From Mesorhizobium shangrilense (GTDB taxonomy: Bacteria; Pseudomonadota; Alphaproteobacteria; Rhizobiales; Rhizobiaceae), in contig NZ_JAQGPN010000004.1 of the NCBI RefSeq assembly GCF_028826155.1, forward strand, positions 62,001 through 126,000: DNA of 64,000 bases. The letters run 5' to 3'. Made by a program: the position numbers and the translations under genes. A model generated the notes under the pieces. The model was given only the letters and a program-made list of their open reading frames with translations. It had not been told where the DNA came from and did no database searches. Shown piece after piece: positions 34,501 to 43,196 of this stretch; within the stretch, counting starts at the first letter, position 1, and the number at the start of each line of letters is the position of its first letter.

Positions 34501-35721
34501 CTAGCCGGAAATGCCCGTGGCGGGGAGCAACAAGCTTGTCGGGAATCCGGGCACGCTCGACGCTATCCAACGGCAGGCCCGCCCGCGCCCGAAGGCCTCG
34601 ACCTTGCCGTCATGGGCAAGCTCTTCGAGCGCCCGCTGTACCGTCCGCGGGCTCACGCTCAACGCGAGCGCCAATGCCGAACTCGACCAGGCTTCGCCGT
34701 CGCCGAGCAGAGCGAGCACTTCGCCGTGATCGCTTTCGACGGGCGGCGCCAGCACGGCAACACCACTCGTGGCGTGAGGCCGCAGAACGAAACCTTGCTG
34801 GGTCGCGCTCAGCGCCGCCAGCGGCTTGATCGCCTCGCGCAGCCGGGCGATTTCGACGCGCAGTCGCGCACGGTGCGACTCGTCGGCATGCCGTGCCCGG
34901 AAAGCGCGTTTGAGAAGCGTTTCGCGCGCTACATCTTCCGGCCATGCCTCCGCGAGGGCACGCATGAGTGCGAGTAATACCGGACGGGTGGCGAGCGGAA
35001 CCATCTTTTTCCCTGCACGCACCATGTTGCGGCAGGCGTCCACGATAAGCGTTTCGGAGGCCAACAGTTTTTCGACCTCTTCGAGATGGAGGAGCCGCCC
35101 GACGTCGCGGGTGACGAAGCGCGCCGCCGGCGCCCCGAATGCTCGCACTGCCTGGTCGACCTCGGCCGCGAGCGCTGGAATGCGCGCGTCTTCCGCCGCT
35201 CGTCTTGCCCGTTCCAGAGCGATTCTCGCTAGCTCCGTCTTGATGCGTCGGATGGCTATGCCCGCCACCACCAATTCGCGCCCGACCAGCGAAGCGGGCG
35301 GCAGAGCGCCGGCATCGAACTCATCGAGCACCCGTTCGGCTTCATCGAGACGGCCGATCAGGAGAAGGTGCCGGGCTTCGAGATAGCCGGCGTGGGCGGC
35401 ATTCCTTCGGTCACCGGACGCTTCGAGTACCGTCCGTGCTGCATTGAGCGTTTGCAAGGATCGGCCCAGATCACGCGAAACAAGCGCGATTTCGGCTTCC
35501 GCGACGGCACAACGCGCACGGGCCATAGGCTCTTTCGGGCCGAAGGTACGCGCCGCGCTTCGCAGAAGCTCCCTGGCGCGCGTGAGGTCGCCAAGTTGCG
35601 CCATCGCGATGCCACGCAACGCCAGTGCCGGTGGGTCATCGCGCAATGCGACCCATTTCAGCGCGGCGAGGGGGGCGCCAGCCGAGAGAGCGTGTGCGGC
35701 GGCAGTGATCAGCGAGTCCAT
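34501..35721 (-). CDS. Winged-helix regulator with TPR-like N-terminal region
   Basis: The ATG at 35721 gives 406 residues; an upstream frame to 35916 would overlap the divergent gene. The N-terminal two thirds is alpha-helical with TPR-like repeats (ALALRGIAMAQLGDLTRARELL and similar). The C-terminal region holds a winged-helix DNA-binding domain (WSSSALALALSVSPRTVQRAL then EELAHDGKVEAFG). It resembles HTH proteins often seen beside DUF899 genes. It is divergent from the small membrane protein and DUF899 gene and upstream of the propeller gene, so it likely controls both. Its signal is unknown. Confidence 0.7.
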   Translation of the reverse strand: MDSLITAAAHALSAGAPLAALKWVALRDDPPALALRGIAMAQLGDLTRARELLRSAARTFGPKEPMARARCAVAEAEIALVSRDLGRSLQTLNAARTVLEASGDRRNAAHAGYLEARHLLLIGRLDEAERVLDEFDAGALPPASLVGRELVVAGIAIRRIKTELARIALERARRAAEDARIPALAAEVDQAVRAFGAPAARFVTRDVGRLLHLEEVEKLLASETLIVDACRNMVRAGKKMVPLATRPVLLALMRALAEAWPEDVARETLLKRAFRARHADESHRARLRVEIARLREAIKPLAALSATQQGFVLRPHATSGVAVLAPPVESDHGEVLALLGDGEAWSSSALALALSVSPRTVQRALEELAHDGKVEAFGRGRACRWIASSVPGFPTSLLLPATGISG

Positions 35722-35822
35722 TGAAATCCCGTCACACTTGTAACTCTCACCCGATCCTGTGCTCGAGCTAGCCTCTTCGTATCGCAGCCGCTGAAACGGC
35801 GAATTCGATGAGAGGCCCGGAA

Positions 35823-36116
35823 ATGACGATGCGCACAGCAACAGAAAAGCTCGCTTCGTCGCCCAAGGCGACGATCGATGCGGCCGATCGGCTTGGGCTC
35901 GCCGTTGCTCCGACATTCGCGCTGATGGCCTGGATTTCTGCTGTCGGCTCGCCCGGCATAACGATGTGCTCAGCAGCCTCGGCTTTCGCGCCGATCAACG
36001 AAATGGCCCTCATGTACGTGCTGATGAGCCTCTTTCACCTATCGCCGTGGATGAAGCTCCTTTCTACCCGTTCGCGGCGCCCTAGTATCCCCGTCACCCA
36101 ATCCGAAGGAGACTAA
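35823..36116 (+). CDS. Small membrane protein, unknown function
   Basis: The 97-residue protein has two hydrophobic segments (LGLAVAPTFALMAWISAV and EMALMYVLMSLFHLSPWMKL) flanked by charged ends. The pattern AADRLGLAVAPTFALMAW and a cysteine in the loop recall small proteins found next to DUF899 genes. It ends two bases before the DUF899 start, so the two are cotranscribed. No function is known to me. Confidence 0.65.
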   Translation: MTMRTATEKLASSPKATIDAADRLGLAVAPTFALMAWISAVGSPGITMCSAASAFAPINEMALMYVLMSLFHLSPWMKLLSTRSRRPSIPVTQSEGD

Positions 36117-36118
36117 CA

Positions 36119-36838
36119 ATGCAACACGCTGTTGCTTCGCGCGATGACTGGCTGACCGCCCGCCGAGACCTCCTGAAAGCGGAGAAGGAACTCACGCGTC
36201 TCCGCGACAAGGTCGCCCGTGAGCGGCTCGCCCTACCTTGGGTGCGCATCGACAAGGAATACGTGTTCGATACGCCGGAGGGTCCGCGCACTCTGGCTAA
36301 TCTCTTCGACGGCCGATCGCAACTTATGGTGCAGCATTTCATGTTCGCGCCGGGGTGGAAGGAAGGCTGCCCCAGCTGCTCCTACATGGCCGATCACACA
36401 GATGGCATGAACAAGCATCTGGCGCACCACGACGTCACAATGATCGCCGTCTCGCGCGCGCCGCTTGCACAGATCGAGCGCTACCGCAAACGCATGGGCT
36501 GGCAGTTCAAATGGGTGTCGTCCTTCGGCAACGACTTCAACTACGACTTCCGCGTCAGCTTCACACCCGAGGAGGTCGCCAGCGGACATATCGACTACAA
36601 CTTCGGCGAATGGCGGGAAACCGGCGAGGAATGGCCCGGCGTCAGCGCCTTCTACAAGGACGACACGGGCGAGCTCTTCCGCACCTACTCCACCTACGGA
36701 CGCGGCGTCGAGGTGATGATGGGCGCCTACAGCATGCTCGATCTTGCTCCGAAGGGGCGCAACGAGTCCGAGGGAATGGACTGGGTGCGCCGCCACGATC
36801 GCTACGAGCAATCGCCCCAGAGCGAAGTGGCACGATGA
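36119..36838 (+). CDS. DUF899-family thioredoxin-like protein
   Basis: The 239-residue protein has the DUF899 layout: an N-terminal helix with RRDLLKAEKELTRLRD, then LPWVRIDKEYVFDTPEGP and a thioredoxin-like core with CPSCSYMAD (CxxC near residues 83-86). The motif DYNFGEW and the C-terminal DLAPKGRNE segment follow. It is full length. Family members are predicted disulfide or peroxiredoxin-like proteins of undetermined chemistry. The operon with the preceding membrane protein ends at a strong terminator. Confidence 0.85.
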   Translation: MQHAVASRDDWLTARRDLLKAEKELTRLRDKVARERLALPWVRIDKEYVFDTPEGPRTLANLFDGRSQLMVQHFMFAPGWKEGCPSCSYMADHTDGMNKHLAHHDVTMIAVSRAPLAQIERYRKRMGWQFKWVSSFGNDFNYDFRVSFTPEEVASGHIDYNFGEWRETGEEWPGVSAFYKDDTGELFRTYSTYGRGVEVMMGAYSMLDLAPKGRNESEGMDWVRRHDRYEQSPQSEVAR

Positions 36839-37341
36839 CCGGATGGCAGCGAGGTGATCGCCGGACTCCTTCGGGATCCGGCAATTGCCTTTTTCGTTTC
36901 TGTGAAGCCGTGGCTCGGTCTTGTCCAGCAGTCGCTACGACGTGCAGGCGGGACATGATCTGGCTCCTGCGGATGCAGTCAGCAATCGGTGCCAGCACGA
37001 TCTGCCACGTGGCAGGACGATCGAATGCGGTGTAACAGCTATGGTTAGCGTAGTCGTCGAGTCCGCTTCCAAGAAACAGCGATACGATCTCGACGTCCGA
37101 CATCGGATCGGATGCTGAACGTCGGCTTGTTTGCATATCCTGACCGAAAGCCGACCGTCCGGTGACGGCCCCGAAGCTACCGTTATGTCCGATTCGCGCC
37201 ACCATGTCGGTCATGAACCAGGCGTCGACAGGCTCCAACGGCAGCCTTTCCGCAGTTCAAGCCTTATGAGCTTCACGGCAGGCGAGGAATGCTGAGCCTA
37301 CCGGCCTACTTACGCTATCGTGCGAAGGTCGTGGCAATTCT
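36839..37341. other. Intergenic region after the DUF899 gene
   Basis: This 503-bp gap starts with a terminator (36860-36895). The remainder has open frames without ribosome binding sites or recognisable families, and no tRNA-like or repeat structure that I can see. The gap separates two convergent transcription units. Confidence 0.55.
36860..36895 (+). terminator. Intrinsic terminator with UUCG tetraloop
   Basis: GCCGGA (36860-36865) pairs with TCCGGC (36877-36882). Inside, TCC (36867-36869) pairs with GGA (36874-36876) around a TTCG loop, with one bulged C. A T run (36890-36894) follows. It ends the DUF899 operon. Confidence 0.8.
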
Positions 37342-38064
37342 TCACACCAGTTCGCAGGCTTTGATCTTCGAAATCAGGCCCTTTGCCGACGGAACCACCC
37401 GTCCGAAGTTAAGCGCGAAGGAGCGAAGCGTCGCTTCGTGGATCGACGCTTCGTAGTCGGCCGTGGCATCTTCGACCACCACGCAGTCGTACCCGCGATC
37501 AGCCGCATCCCTGGCCGTCACGTCGATGCACGCGCTTGTGATCACCCCGGTTATGATCAGGCTGGCTATGCCCATGCGCTGCAGGATCGAATCCAGCGCG
37601 CTCCCGTTGAATGCCCCGTTCGTCGTCTTCTGGACGACGGTCTCCCCGGCGAGAGGACGCAGTTCCTCCAATATCTGGAAATCGGGATTCTGGGACCACC
37701 AGATGTCCTGGACGCCCGCCGCGCGCTCCAGATTGCGTGTCCAGGTCCGGAACCTCGGCGGACAGTCGCGCAGATCGCGATAGTCTGATCCGAGGGTCAG
37801 GTGGATCACCTGCATTTCCTCAGACCGGAAGAACTCCAGCAATTCCTTGATCGCGGGCACGGTCTGCGTGCGGAGCCGGTTCGAATAGTAGTCCATCGAA
37901 CCCGGCGAGATCCGCTCGAAGGCGAGCGTCAGGCCGTGGTCCGGAGAGGCGTCGTGGTACTGCATGTCGATGATCAGCAGCGCAAGCCGCTCCCGCGCCG
38001 ACAGGTCCACCGAGGGCACGAGGTCGCTGAACTCTATCGTCGCGGTCTTGTCGGAATGGTTCAT
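37342..38064 (-). CDS. Isochorismatase-family cysteine hydrolase
   Basis: The 240-residue protein shows the family triad: Asp33 in LLIIDMQ, Lys146 in VVQKTTNGAF and Cys179 in TSACIDV. A cis-peptide region precedes the cysteine (GVITSACI). Members hydrolyse amides or carbamates such as nicotinamide, N-carbamoylsarcosine and ureidoacrylate. It is the last gene of the minus-strand operon and its start overlaps the permease stop by four bases. It probably hydrolyses the amide imported by the ABC system. Confidence 0.85.
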   Translation of the reverse strand: MNHSDKTATIEFSDLVPSVDLSARERLALLIIDMQYHDASPDHGLTLAFERISPGSMDYYSNRLRTQTVPAIKELLEFFRSEEMQVIHLTLGSDYRDLRDCPPRFRTWTRNLERAAGVQDIWWSQNPDFQILEELRPLAGETVVQKTTNGAFNGSALDSILQRMGIASLIITGVITSACIDVTARDAADRGYDCVVVEDATADYEASIHEATLRSFALNFGRVVPSAKGLISKIKACELV

Positions 38065-38855
38065 CGTAGTTCCTCCGTTCTGTCACGCATCAGAAGCCGC
38101 GTGCCAATGAGAACGAGGCAGATCGACAGGCCGACGGTGATTGTGGCGATGGCATTGATCTCGGGCGTGATGCCGGTCCTGAGCATGGACCAGATGTGCA
38201 TCGACAGCGTGTTCTGCGCCCCGGTGAGGAAGATTGTGACGGGAAGTTCGTCGAAAGACAGCGTGAAAACCAGAAGGGCGCTGCCGATCACCGAGGTGCG
38301 GATCAGCGGCAGCGTGACGAGGAAGAACGTCTGCAACCGGTTGGCGCCCAGGTCGTGGCTAGCTTTCTCCAGGTTCTGATCCATCCGCGTCAGACGCGCA
38401 TGCACCTGGGTCACCACGATCGGCATCCATACCAAGCTTTGACCAGCGACGATGGTTGCAAGCGAGAGTTGGACGCCGAGCCGGTTGAAGGCCACGAGCA
38501 GCGCCAGGCCGGTGATCATCTGCGGCACGATCAGCGGGAGCAGGAACGTCCGCTCCAGAAAGCGCCCGAACGCTCCCCTCATCACGCGCAGCCCCAGCGC
38601 CAACGGGACGCCGACGCACACGGTCACGCATACGCAGGACGTGGCGACGATCAGGCTGTTGATGATCGCCTGCTGGATTTCGTGGTTGGCGGCCAGTTGC
38701 CGGTACCAGTGCAGCGACCAGTCGCCGAGCGGCCAGGCGAGGACGCGGCTACTCTGGAACGAAAACACGACGAGCACGGCGATGGGAAGGTAGAGGAAAA
38801 GAAAGATCAGGCCCGCCGCCAGGCCGAAAATCCGTGCTGGCCAGCGCCTGCTCAT
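38061..38855 (-). CDS. ABC importer permease, PotC-like
   Basis: The 264-residue inner-membrane protein has about six hydrophobic segments, starting IFGLAAGLIFLFLYLPIAVL, and the EAA loop KASHDLGANRLQTFFLVTLP. It resembles the second permease of spermidine/putrescine importers. I chose the ATG at 38855, which overlaps the preceding permease stop in ATGA. It also overlaps the hydrolase start by four bases, showing tight translational coupling. Confidence 0.87.
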   Translation of the reverse strand: MSRRWPARIFGLAAGLIFLFLYLPIAVLVVFSFQSSRVLAWPLGDWSLHWYRQLAANHEIQQAIINSLIVATSCVCVTVCVGVPLALGLRVMRGAFGRFLERTFLLPLIVPQMITGLALLVAFNRLGVQLSLATIVAGQSLVWMPIVVTQVHARLTRMDQNLEKASHDLGANRLQTFFLVTLPLIRTSVIGSALLVFTLSFDELPVTIFLTGAQNTLSMHIWSMLRTGITPEINAIATITVGLSICLVLIGTRLLMRDRTEELR

Positions 38856-39736
38856 TCTCCGCTCCGTGCTCTGCCGGCCATATTCCCGAGCCGTTGCGAG
38901 AACGTCACCAGCGCCACCACCACACACAGCACGCCGATGGCGAGCGCGCTGCCGAACGGCCAGTCGAAGGCCGCGCCGAACTGGGAGATGACGACATTGG
39001 CGATCATGATGTCGTCGCTTCCGCCGAGGAGCGCCGGGGTGATGAAATCTCCGAAAGACAAGCAGAACACGATCGTCACGCCGGATAAAAGGGCGGGAAC
39101 GCTGAGCGGGAACACGACGTGGAAGAAGGTGGCCAGGGGAGGCGCCCCGAGATCGCCGCTGGCCTCGACATATTCCCGGGGAATCCGCTCCAGCGCCGCG
39201 TAGACCGGCAAGGCGACGAAGGGCAGGAAAATGTATGTCAGCGCGAGACAGATTGAAAACTGGTTGTAGAGAAGGAACGACAGCGGCTGTTCAATGACGC
39301 CGGCAGCCATCATCGCCGTGTTGAGGATGCCGTTGCGCCCGAGGATGATCTTCCAGATATAGGCGCGCAGGAGGAAGCTGGTCCAAAGCGGAATCATGAG
39401 CAGCGCTAGGAGTAGGAACTGCCACCGTCGCGCATAGGTCGCCATGAAGTAGGCCAGCAGGTAGCCGAGCACCGACGAGGCCAGGGTGACATAGGCCGCC
39501 GTCGCCAAGGAGTTGGAGACGACCTGCGAATAGACGCTGCGGGCGAAGATTCGTTCGTAATTGGTGAAGGAGAAGGCCGGACGTATCGAATAAAGGTCTT
39601 TCTCCCAGAAGCTCATCACGCCGACATTGGCGTAGGGCAGCGCGATGAAAAGGAGGGCATAGGCGGCGACGGCCACCGCCGACAACCATCCGATGCGCGC
39701 TTGCGAGAACAGGCCCTGGCCCTGCATGCTGCTCAT
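38852..39736 (-). CDS. ABC importer permease, PotB-like
   Basis: The 294-residue protein has six hydrophobic stretches, beginning WLSAVAVAAYALLFIALPYA, and the EAA loop EASGDLGAPPLATFFHVVFP. It is the first permease of a polyamine-type (PotABCD/PotFGHI) importer. It overlaps both the ATPase gene upstream and the PotC-like gene downstream by four bases. Confidence 0.88.
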   Translation of the reverse strand: MSSMQGQGLFSQARIGWLSAVAVAAYALLFIALPYANVGVMSFWEKDLYSIRPAFSFTNYERIFARSVYSQVVSNSLATAAYVTLASSVLGYLLAYFMATYARRWQFLLLALLMIPLWTSFLLRAYIWKIILGRNGILNTAMMAAGVIEQPLSFLLYNQFSICLALTYIFLPFVALPVYAALERIPREYVEASGDLGAPPLATFFHVVFPLSVPALLSGVTIVFCLSFGDFITPALLGGSDDIMIANVVISQFGAAFDWPFGSALAIGVLCVVVALVTFSQRLGNMAGRARSGE

Positions 39737-40833
39737 TGCCGCGCGGGGTTGGCGAACACCGGCGCTGAAACCGGAACCCTGATCGCGACCGGACGTCCGA
39801 CGTGATCTGAAATTCCGCCAGGAAGGCGGTCGTGGCGCTCGTCGATGTCGATCCTCTGACCGTCCGCCAGAGTCAGTATTAGCTTGTGACTCTCGCCGAG
39901 GAACAGGATCTCGTCGAGGACGCCCGTGAGTTCGTTCGCGGCGCCGGCTGGCTGGAGCGCTATCTCCAGCGTCCCCGGTCGGACGACGATCCTAACCCGC
40001 TGCCCGGTCGTCATGCTCCCGGTCGGGGGATCGAGGCTTAGTCGCTCGCCGTTGGCCGTCTCCACGACCAAGGCGTCCCGCCCCGATTGCACGACCGTGC
40101 CTTCCAGCCTCACGGACGCGCCGACGAACTCCGCCACGAACAACGATGCGGGTTGCGAGAATATCTCGGCAGGAGTGCCGATCTGCATCACGGAGCCCGA
40201 TTCCATCACGGCGATGCGGTCGCTCATGACCATCGCCTCGTCCTGGTCGTGCGTGACGAATACGAAGGTTGTGCCGGTCTCCCGCTGCGTGCGCTTCAGT
40301 TCCAATTGCAGGCTCTTGCGGAGTTTGGCGTCGAGCGCCGACAGCGGCTCGTCCAGAAGTAGGACCTGCGGCTGCTTGATCAAGGCGCGGGCCAGGGCCA
40401 CGCGCTGCATCTGGCCGCCGGACAGAACGGTGGGTTTGGCGGAAAACCTGTCGGCCAATCCGACGCGCGCGAGCATCTCTTCCGCGCGCTTCAACCGGAC
40501 AGGCTTGGCGACGCCATCGAATCTGAGACCGTAGGCGACGTTCTCGCCGATCGTCATGTGGGGGAACAATGCATAGCTTTGGAACACGGTGTTGACGTTG
40601 CGCTTGTGCGCCGGGACGCCATTCATGCGGCGGCCGTCGATATAGACGTCGCCCTCGGTGGGCTCCTCGAAGCCGCTCACGATGCGCAGCGTGGATGTCT
40701 TTCCGCACCCGCTGCCCCCGAGCAGGGTGAGAAACTCACCCTGCTCGACGTCAAGGTCCAGCCCATCGAGCGCGGTGACCGCGCCGTGGCTTTTCCGGAT
40801 GCCGACCAGCCGGACAACCGCGTCGGAGGTCAT
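39733..40833 (-). CDS. ABC importer ATP-binding protein, PotA-like
   Basis: The 366-residue ATPase has Walker A (GGSGCGKTS), signature LSGGQMQR, Walker B (LLLDEP), the D-loop SALDAKLR and the switch VTHDQDE. A C-terminal TOBE domain follows (about residues 270-350). Its start overlaps the binding-protein stop by four bases and its stop overlaps the PotB-like start. It powers uptake by the operon's importer. Confidence 0.9.
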   Translation of the reverse strand: MTSDAVVRLVGIRKSHGAVTALDGLDLDVEQGEFLTLLGGSGCGKTSTLRIVSGFEEPTEGDVYIDGRRMNGVPAHKRNVNTVFQSYALFPHMTIGENVAYGLRFDGVAKPVRLKRAEEMLARVGLADRFSAKPTVLSGGQMQRVALARALIKQPQVLLLDEPLSALDAKLRKSLQLELKRTQRETGTTFVFVTHDQDEAMVMSDRIAVMESGSVMQIGTPAEIFSQPASLFVAEFVGASVRLEGTVVQSGRDALVVETANGERLSLDPPTGSMTTGQRVRIVVRPGTLEIALQPAGAANELTGVLDEILFLGESHKLILTLADGQRIDIDERHDRLPGGISDHVGRPVAIRVPVSAPVFANPARQ

Positions 40834-41888
40834 TCGGCGGCCGCCGCCTTGATCTCGTTGAAAACCTCCAAGTATTTCCCGCGTTCCGGAATCTCTTCCC
40901 AGAACCGGATGGAGTTACGGAACTCGGTATCGCTTTCCATGATCGTGCCCTGCAGCGCGCCCGCCGGCAGGTGATCCTTGATGGCGGGCACGGTGACGCC
41001 AAAACCGCTTTTCTGCTGCAGTTGCGCGAGCACGTCCGGTCGAAGCATGTAGTTGAGGAATTCATGCGCCAGATCCATGTTCCGGCTACCCTTCACGATG
41101 AAATGCGAGTCGACCCAGCCATTCGGATTTTTCGGCGCGCATTGGGACGCGGCGACTCCTTCGGCCTTGAGCGCCTGCGTGACGTAGCTCCATGAGTTCG
41201 TCGCAACGACTTCGCCGCTCGTGAAGAGTTCAATGATCTCGCCGCCCGTCGACCAATAGCGGCGAATGAGCGGCTTCTGTTCGAGCATCTTCGCCTTTAC
41301 GCGGGCAAGCTCCTCGTCCGTCATCGTCCAGATGTTCTCGATGCCGAGATAGGTGGCGACGTCTCCAAGCGTCGACACGTCGTCCCACATCGCGATCCGT
41401 GCCTTGTATTGCGGATCGAACAGCAGGTCGAAACTGCATTCCTTGACCACGTCGGTGTTGAAGGTAATCGGCTGGATATCCCAGAATGTAGGCACGCCGA
41501 ACTGCTTGTCTCCCGACTTCAGAAACGCGACATTGGCGAATTCCGAATAGATGTTCGAGAAATTGGGAAGCTTCGAAAGATCGAGAGCTTCCACGAAACC
41601 CGCGTTGATGGCGGTTTCAGCAAGCGAGGATACGATGACGACCGTGTCGTAGCCGCTGTTGCCCGCCGCGAGCGCAGCCATGTATTCGTCGTTGGACCCG
41701 ACATAGGTGCGCTTGACGGTTACGCCGTGCTCTTCCTCAAACGGCTTGATCCATGCGTCGTCGGCAAGGCCTTCCCAGGTCAGTATGCGAAGCTCCGCGG
41801 CTCCCGCCTGGAGGCTTCCCAGGCAAAGCGCAAGCCCTGCTGCGCAGCCGGCGAGGAACCGACGCATTGCGCCCGCCTTGTTTGTCAT
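40830..41888 (-). CDS. ABC importer substrate-binding protein, PotD/PotF-like
   Basis: The start is the ATG at 41888, with AAGGGG seven bases upstream. The 352-residue protein has a Sec signal peptide (FLAGCAAGLALCLGSLQAGA) and the family opening ELRILTWEGLADDAWIKPFE. Spermidine/putrescine-binding proteins share this form, but relatives bind other cationic or amide ligands. The hydrolase at the end of the operon hints at an amide-containing ligand, which is inference. It is the first gene of the operon. Confidence 0.87.
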   Translation of the reverse strand: MTNKAGAMRRFLAGCAAGLALCLGSLQAGAAELRILTWEGLADDAWIKPFEEEHGVTVKRTYVGSNDEYMAALAAGNSGYDTVVIVSSLAETAINAGFVEALDLSKLPNFSNIYSEFANVAFLKSGDKQFGVPTFWDIQPITFNTDVVKECSFDLLFDPQYKARIAMWDDVSTLGDVATYLGIENIWTMTDEELARVKAKMLEQKPLIRRYWSTGGEIIELFTSGEVVATNSWSYVTQALKAEGVAASQCAPKNPNGWVDSHFIVKGSRNMDLAHEFLNYMLRPDVLAQLQQKSGFGVTVPAIKDHLPAGALQGTIMESDTEFRNSIRFWEEIPERGKYLEVFNEIKAAAAE

Positions 41889-41928
41889 CGAGATCCCCTT
41901 CTTGTTGTCAGACCTGAGTCGCCCCGAT

Positions 41929-41940
41929 GGTCGCACGACC
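41929..41940. promoter_or_regulatory. Palindrome between the PotD-like gene and the XRE regulator
   Basis: GGTCGCACGACC has perfect GGTCG/CGACC arms around a two-base centre. It lies 41 bases upstream of the binding-protein start and 78 bases upstream of the regulator start. This is a plausible operator for the divergent XRE-type protein; evidence is symmetry and position only. Confidence 0.35.
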
Positions 41941-42017
41941 CAAATACCCTCACAATGAAGATGACAGGCGTGCGGTGACGTGATCTGGTGCAAGGAAAGC
42001 GACAAAGAGCGACACAC

Positions 42018-42827
42018 ATGGCATCAAGCGATCTCCCTGCCAACCTGAAGCTTCTATGCAGCTACGCCCCGTCGATCAAAGCGGCATGCGCCCGCATGGG
42101 CATGAACCGGCAGCAATTCCATCGCTATTTGTCCGGCGACGCGGAGCCGTCCCTGCAGGGCCTGCGCAAAATCGCCGACCATTTCGGCCTCGACGACGCG
42201 GAGCTGCTCTACGATCACGAACGGTTCCGGCAACTCGTCGCCATCAAGCGGCCGATCAGCGGAGCCTTTTCGTCGGTTTCAGCGCGGGCCCGGGAAATCC
42301 TGATGCTGAATGCCGAAAGCCGGGAACGGCTGATCCATCACACAGGCTACTACCATAACTATTTCTGCCCAGCGGAATATCCGGGGATGATCCTGCGAGG
42401 GCTGATCCGCGTCTTCGAGGAGGACGGCATCGTTTTCAGTCGCAACTTCGAACGCTATCCGAGCGATAGGAGCCGCTACACCAAGAAATTCAACGGCATC
42501 TTCGTGCATTCGGGCGACCGCGTCCTGATGTTCGAACGCGAAATGGCGGTCGGTAAGATGGCTTGGCTGACCGTGCTCTACCCGCATGACCGGGACCAGC
42601 CGTCGCTTCTGACGGGCCTGTCGCTCGGCATCACAAGCTCATCGCAGCGCGACATCGCCTGCTACCGCGTGATCTTGCAGCACCTGGGGGAGCGGATAGA
42701 CATGCGAACCGCATTAGGCCGATGTGGTCTCTACGATAAGGATGACTCTAGAATAGATCCAGCAATTGCAACCCGCGTCCGCAACGAGATGAGGCCCGAC
42801 GAGTTCGCATTCTCCGTTCGAGCTTGA
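42018..42827 (+). CDS. XRE-type helix-turn-helix regulator with sensing C-terminus
   Basis: The ATG at 42018 gives 269 residues; an in-frame GTG at 41988 is possible. The N-terminal XRE helix-turn-helix (IKAACARMGMNRQQFHRYLSG then GLRKIADHFGLDD, about residues 14-55) is followed by a 200-residue region that I do not recognise. That region contains HTGYYHNYFCPAEYPGM and may bind a ligand. It is divergent from the polyamine-type importer operon, which it probably regulates. Confidence 0.78.
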   Translation: MASSDLPANLKLLCSYAPSIKAACARMGMNRQQFHRYLSGDAEPSLQGLRKIADHFGLDDAELLYDHERFRQLVAIKRPISGAFSSVSARAREILMLNAESRERLIHHTGYYHNYFCPAEYPGMILRGLIRVFEEDGIVFSRNFERYPSDRSRYTKKFNGIFVHSGDRVLMFEREMAVGKMAWLTVLYPHDRDQPSLLTGLSLGITSSSQRDIACYRVILQHLGERIDMRTALGRCGLYDKDDSRIDPAIATRVRNEMRPDEFAFSVRA

Positions 42828-43196
42828 TCGTAAGGTCGAACCAACAGGGATTTTGAGATAGACAACTCAAGGAGATCTGCTCGGACTTCTCCGGCCTGTT
42901 GGCGCGACCGCATGCAACTTCACGACCCCAGCCAGTGGCTTCTACATTCATTTATCGCACAGAAAGGGCCCCCTCGACAGTTGACCGAATTGTCCTGTGC
43001 CGCTGATGTACTGCCACGATCCGCCGTCCTCAGTCCGTTTCGGGGGGATTTCCGCCGAACAACCAACGAACCGCTTACGGCGCATCCTCTGCTTGGCCGC
43101 CATGTCAGAGCGGAAATTTGGAGGCTGACCGAAGCTAAGCGGCTATTCGGTCCAGGCGTTGTGGCGCATCGGAGCGTCACTCCTGCTCACGTCTGA
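42828..43196. other. Intergenic region with a structured RNA-like element
   Basis: This 369-bp gap contains a predicted three-way RNA junction near its start (42841-42902). The rest, including an open frame at 42912-43196, has no recognisable family and no ribosome binding site in a useful place. Confidence 0.5.
42841..42902 (+). other. Predicted three-way-junction RNA downstream of the XRE gene
   Basis: Outer arms CCAACAGG (42841-42848) and CCTGTTGG (42895-42902) pair perfectly. Within them stem TTGAG/CTCAA (42853-42857 with 42866-42870) directly abuts stem GGAGA/TCTCC (42871-42875 with 42888-42892). Such nested complementarity is unusual by chance. It could be a 3' processing or termination element of the regulator mRNA. 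I recognise no known riboswitch class. Confidence 0.35.

Noticed and set aside
36642..37238. 198-codon minus-strand frame spanning the DUF899 3' end
   Set aside because: It runs antisense through the DUF899 gene and across a strong terminator, and no motifs are present.
42841..42902. Integron attC site as an explanation of the paired arms
   Set aside because: The outer arms read CCAAC/GTTGG without the RYYYAAC/GTTRRRY core boxes in the right arrangement, and no integron integrase is present.
42912..43196. 94-codon plus-strand frame in the gap before the deaminase gene
   Set aside because: No ribosome binding site or family resemblance, and the composition is that of non-coding DNA.
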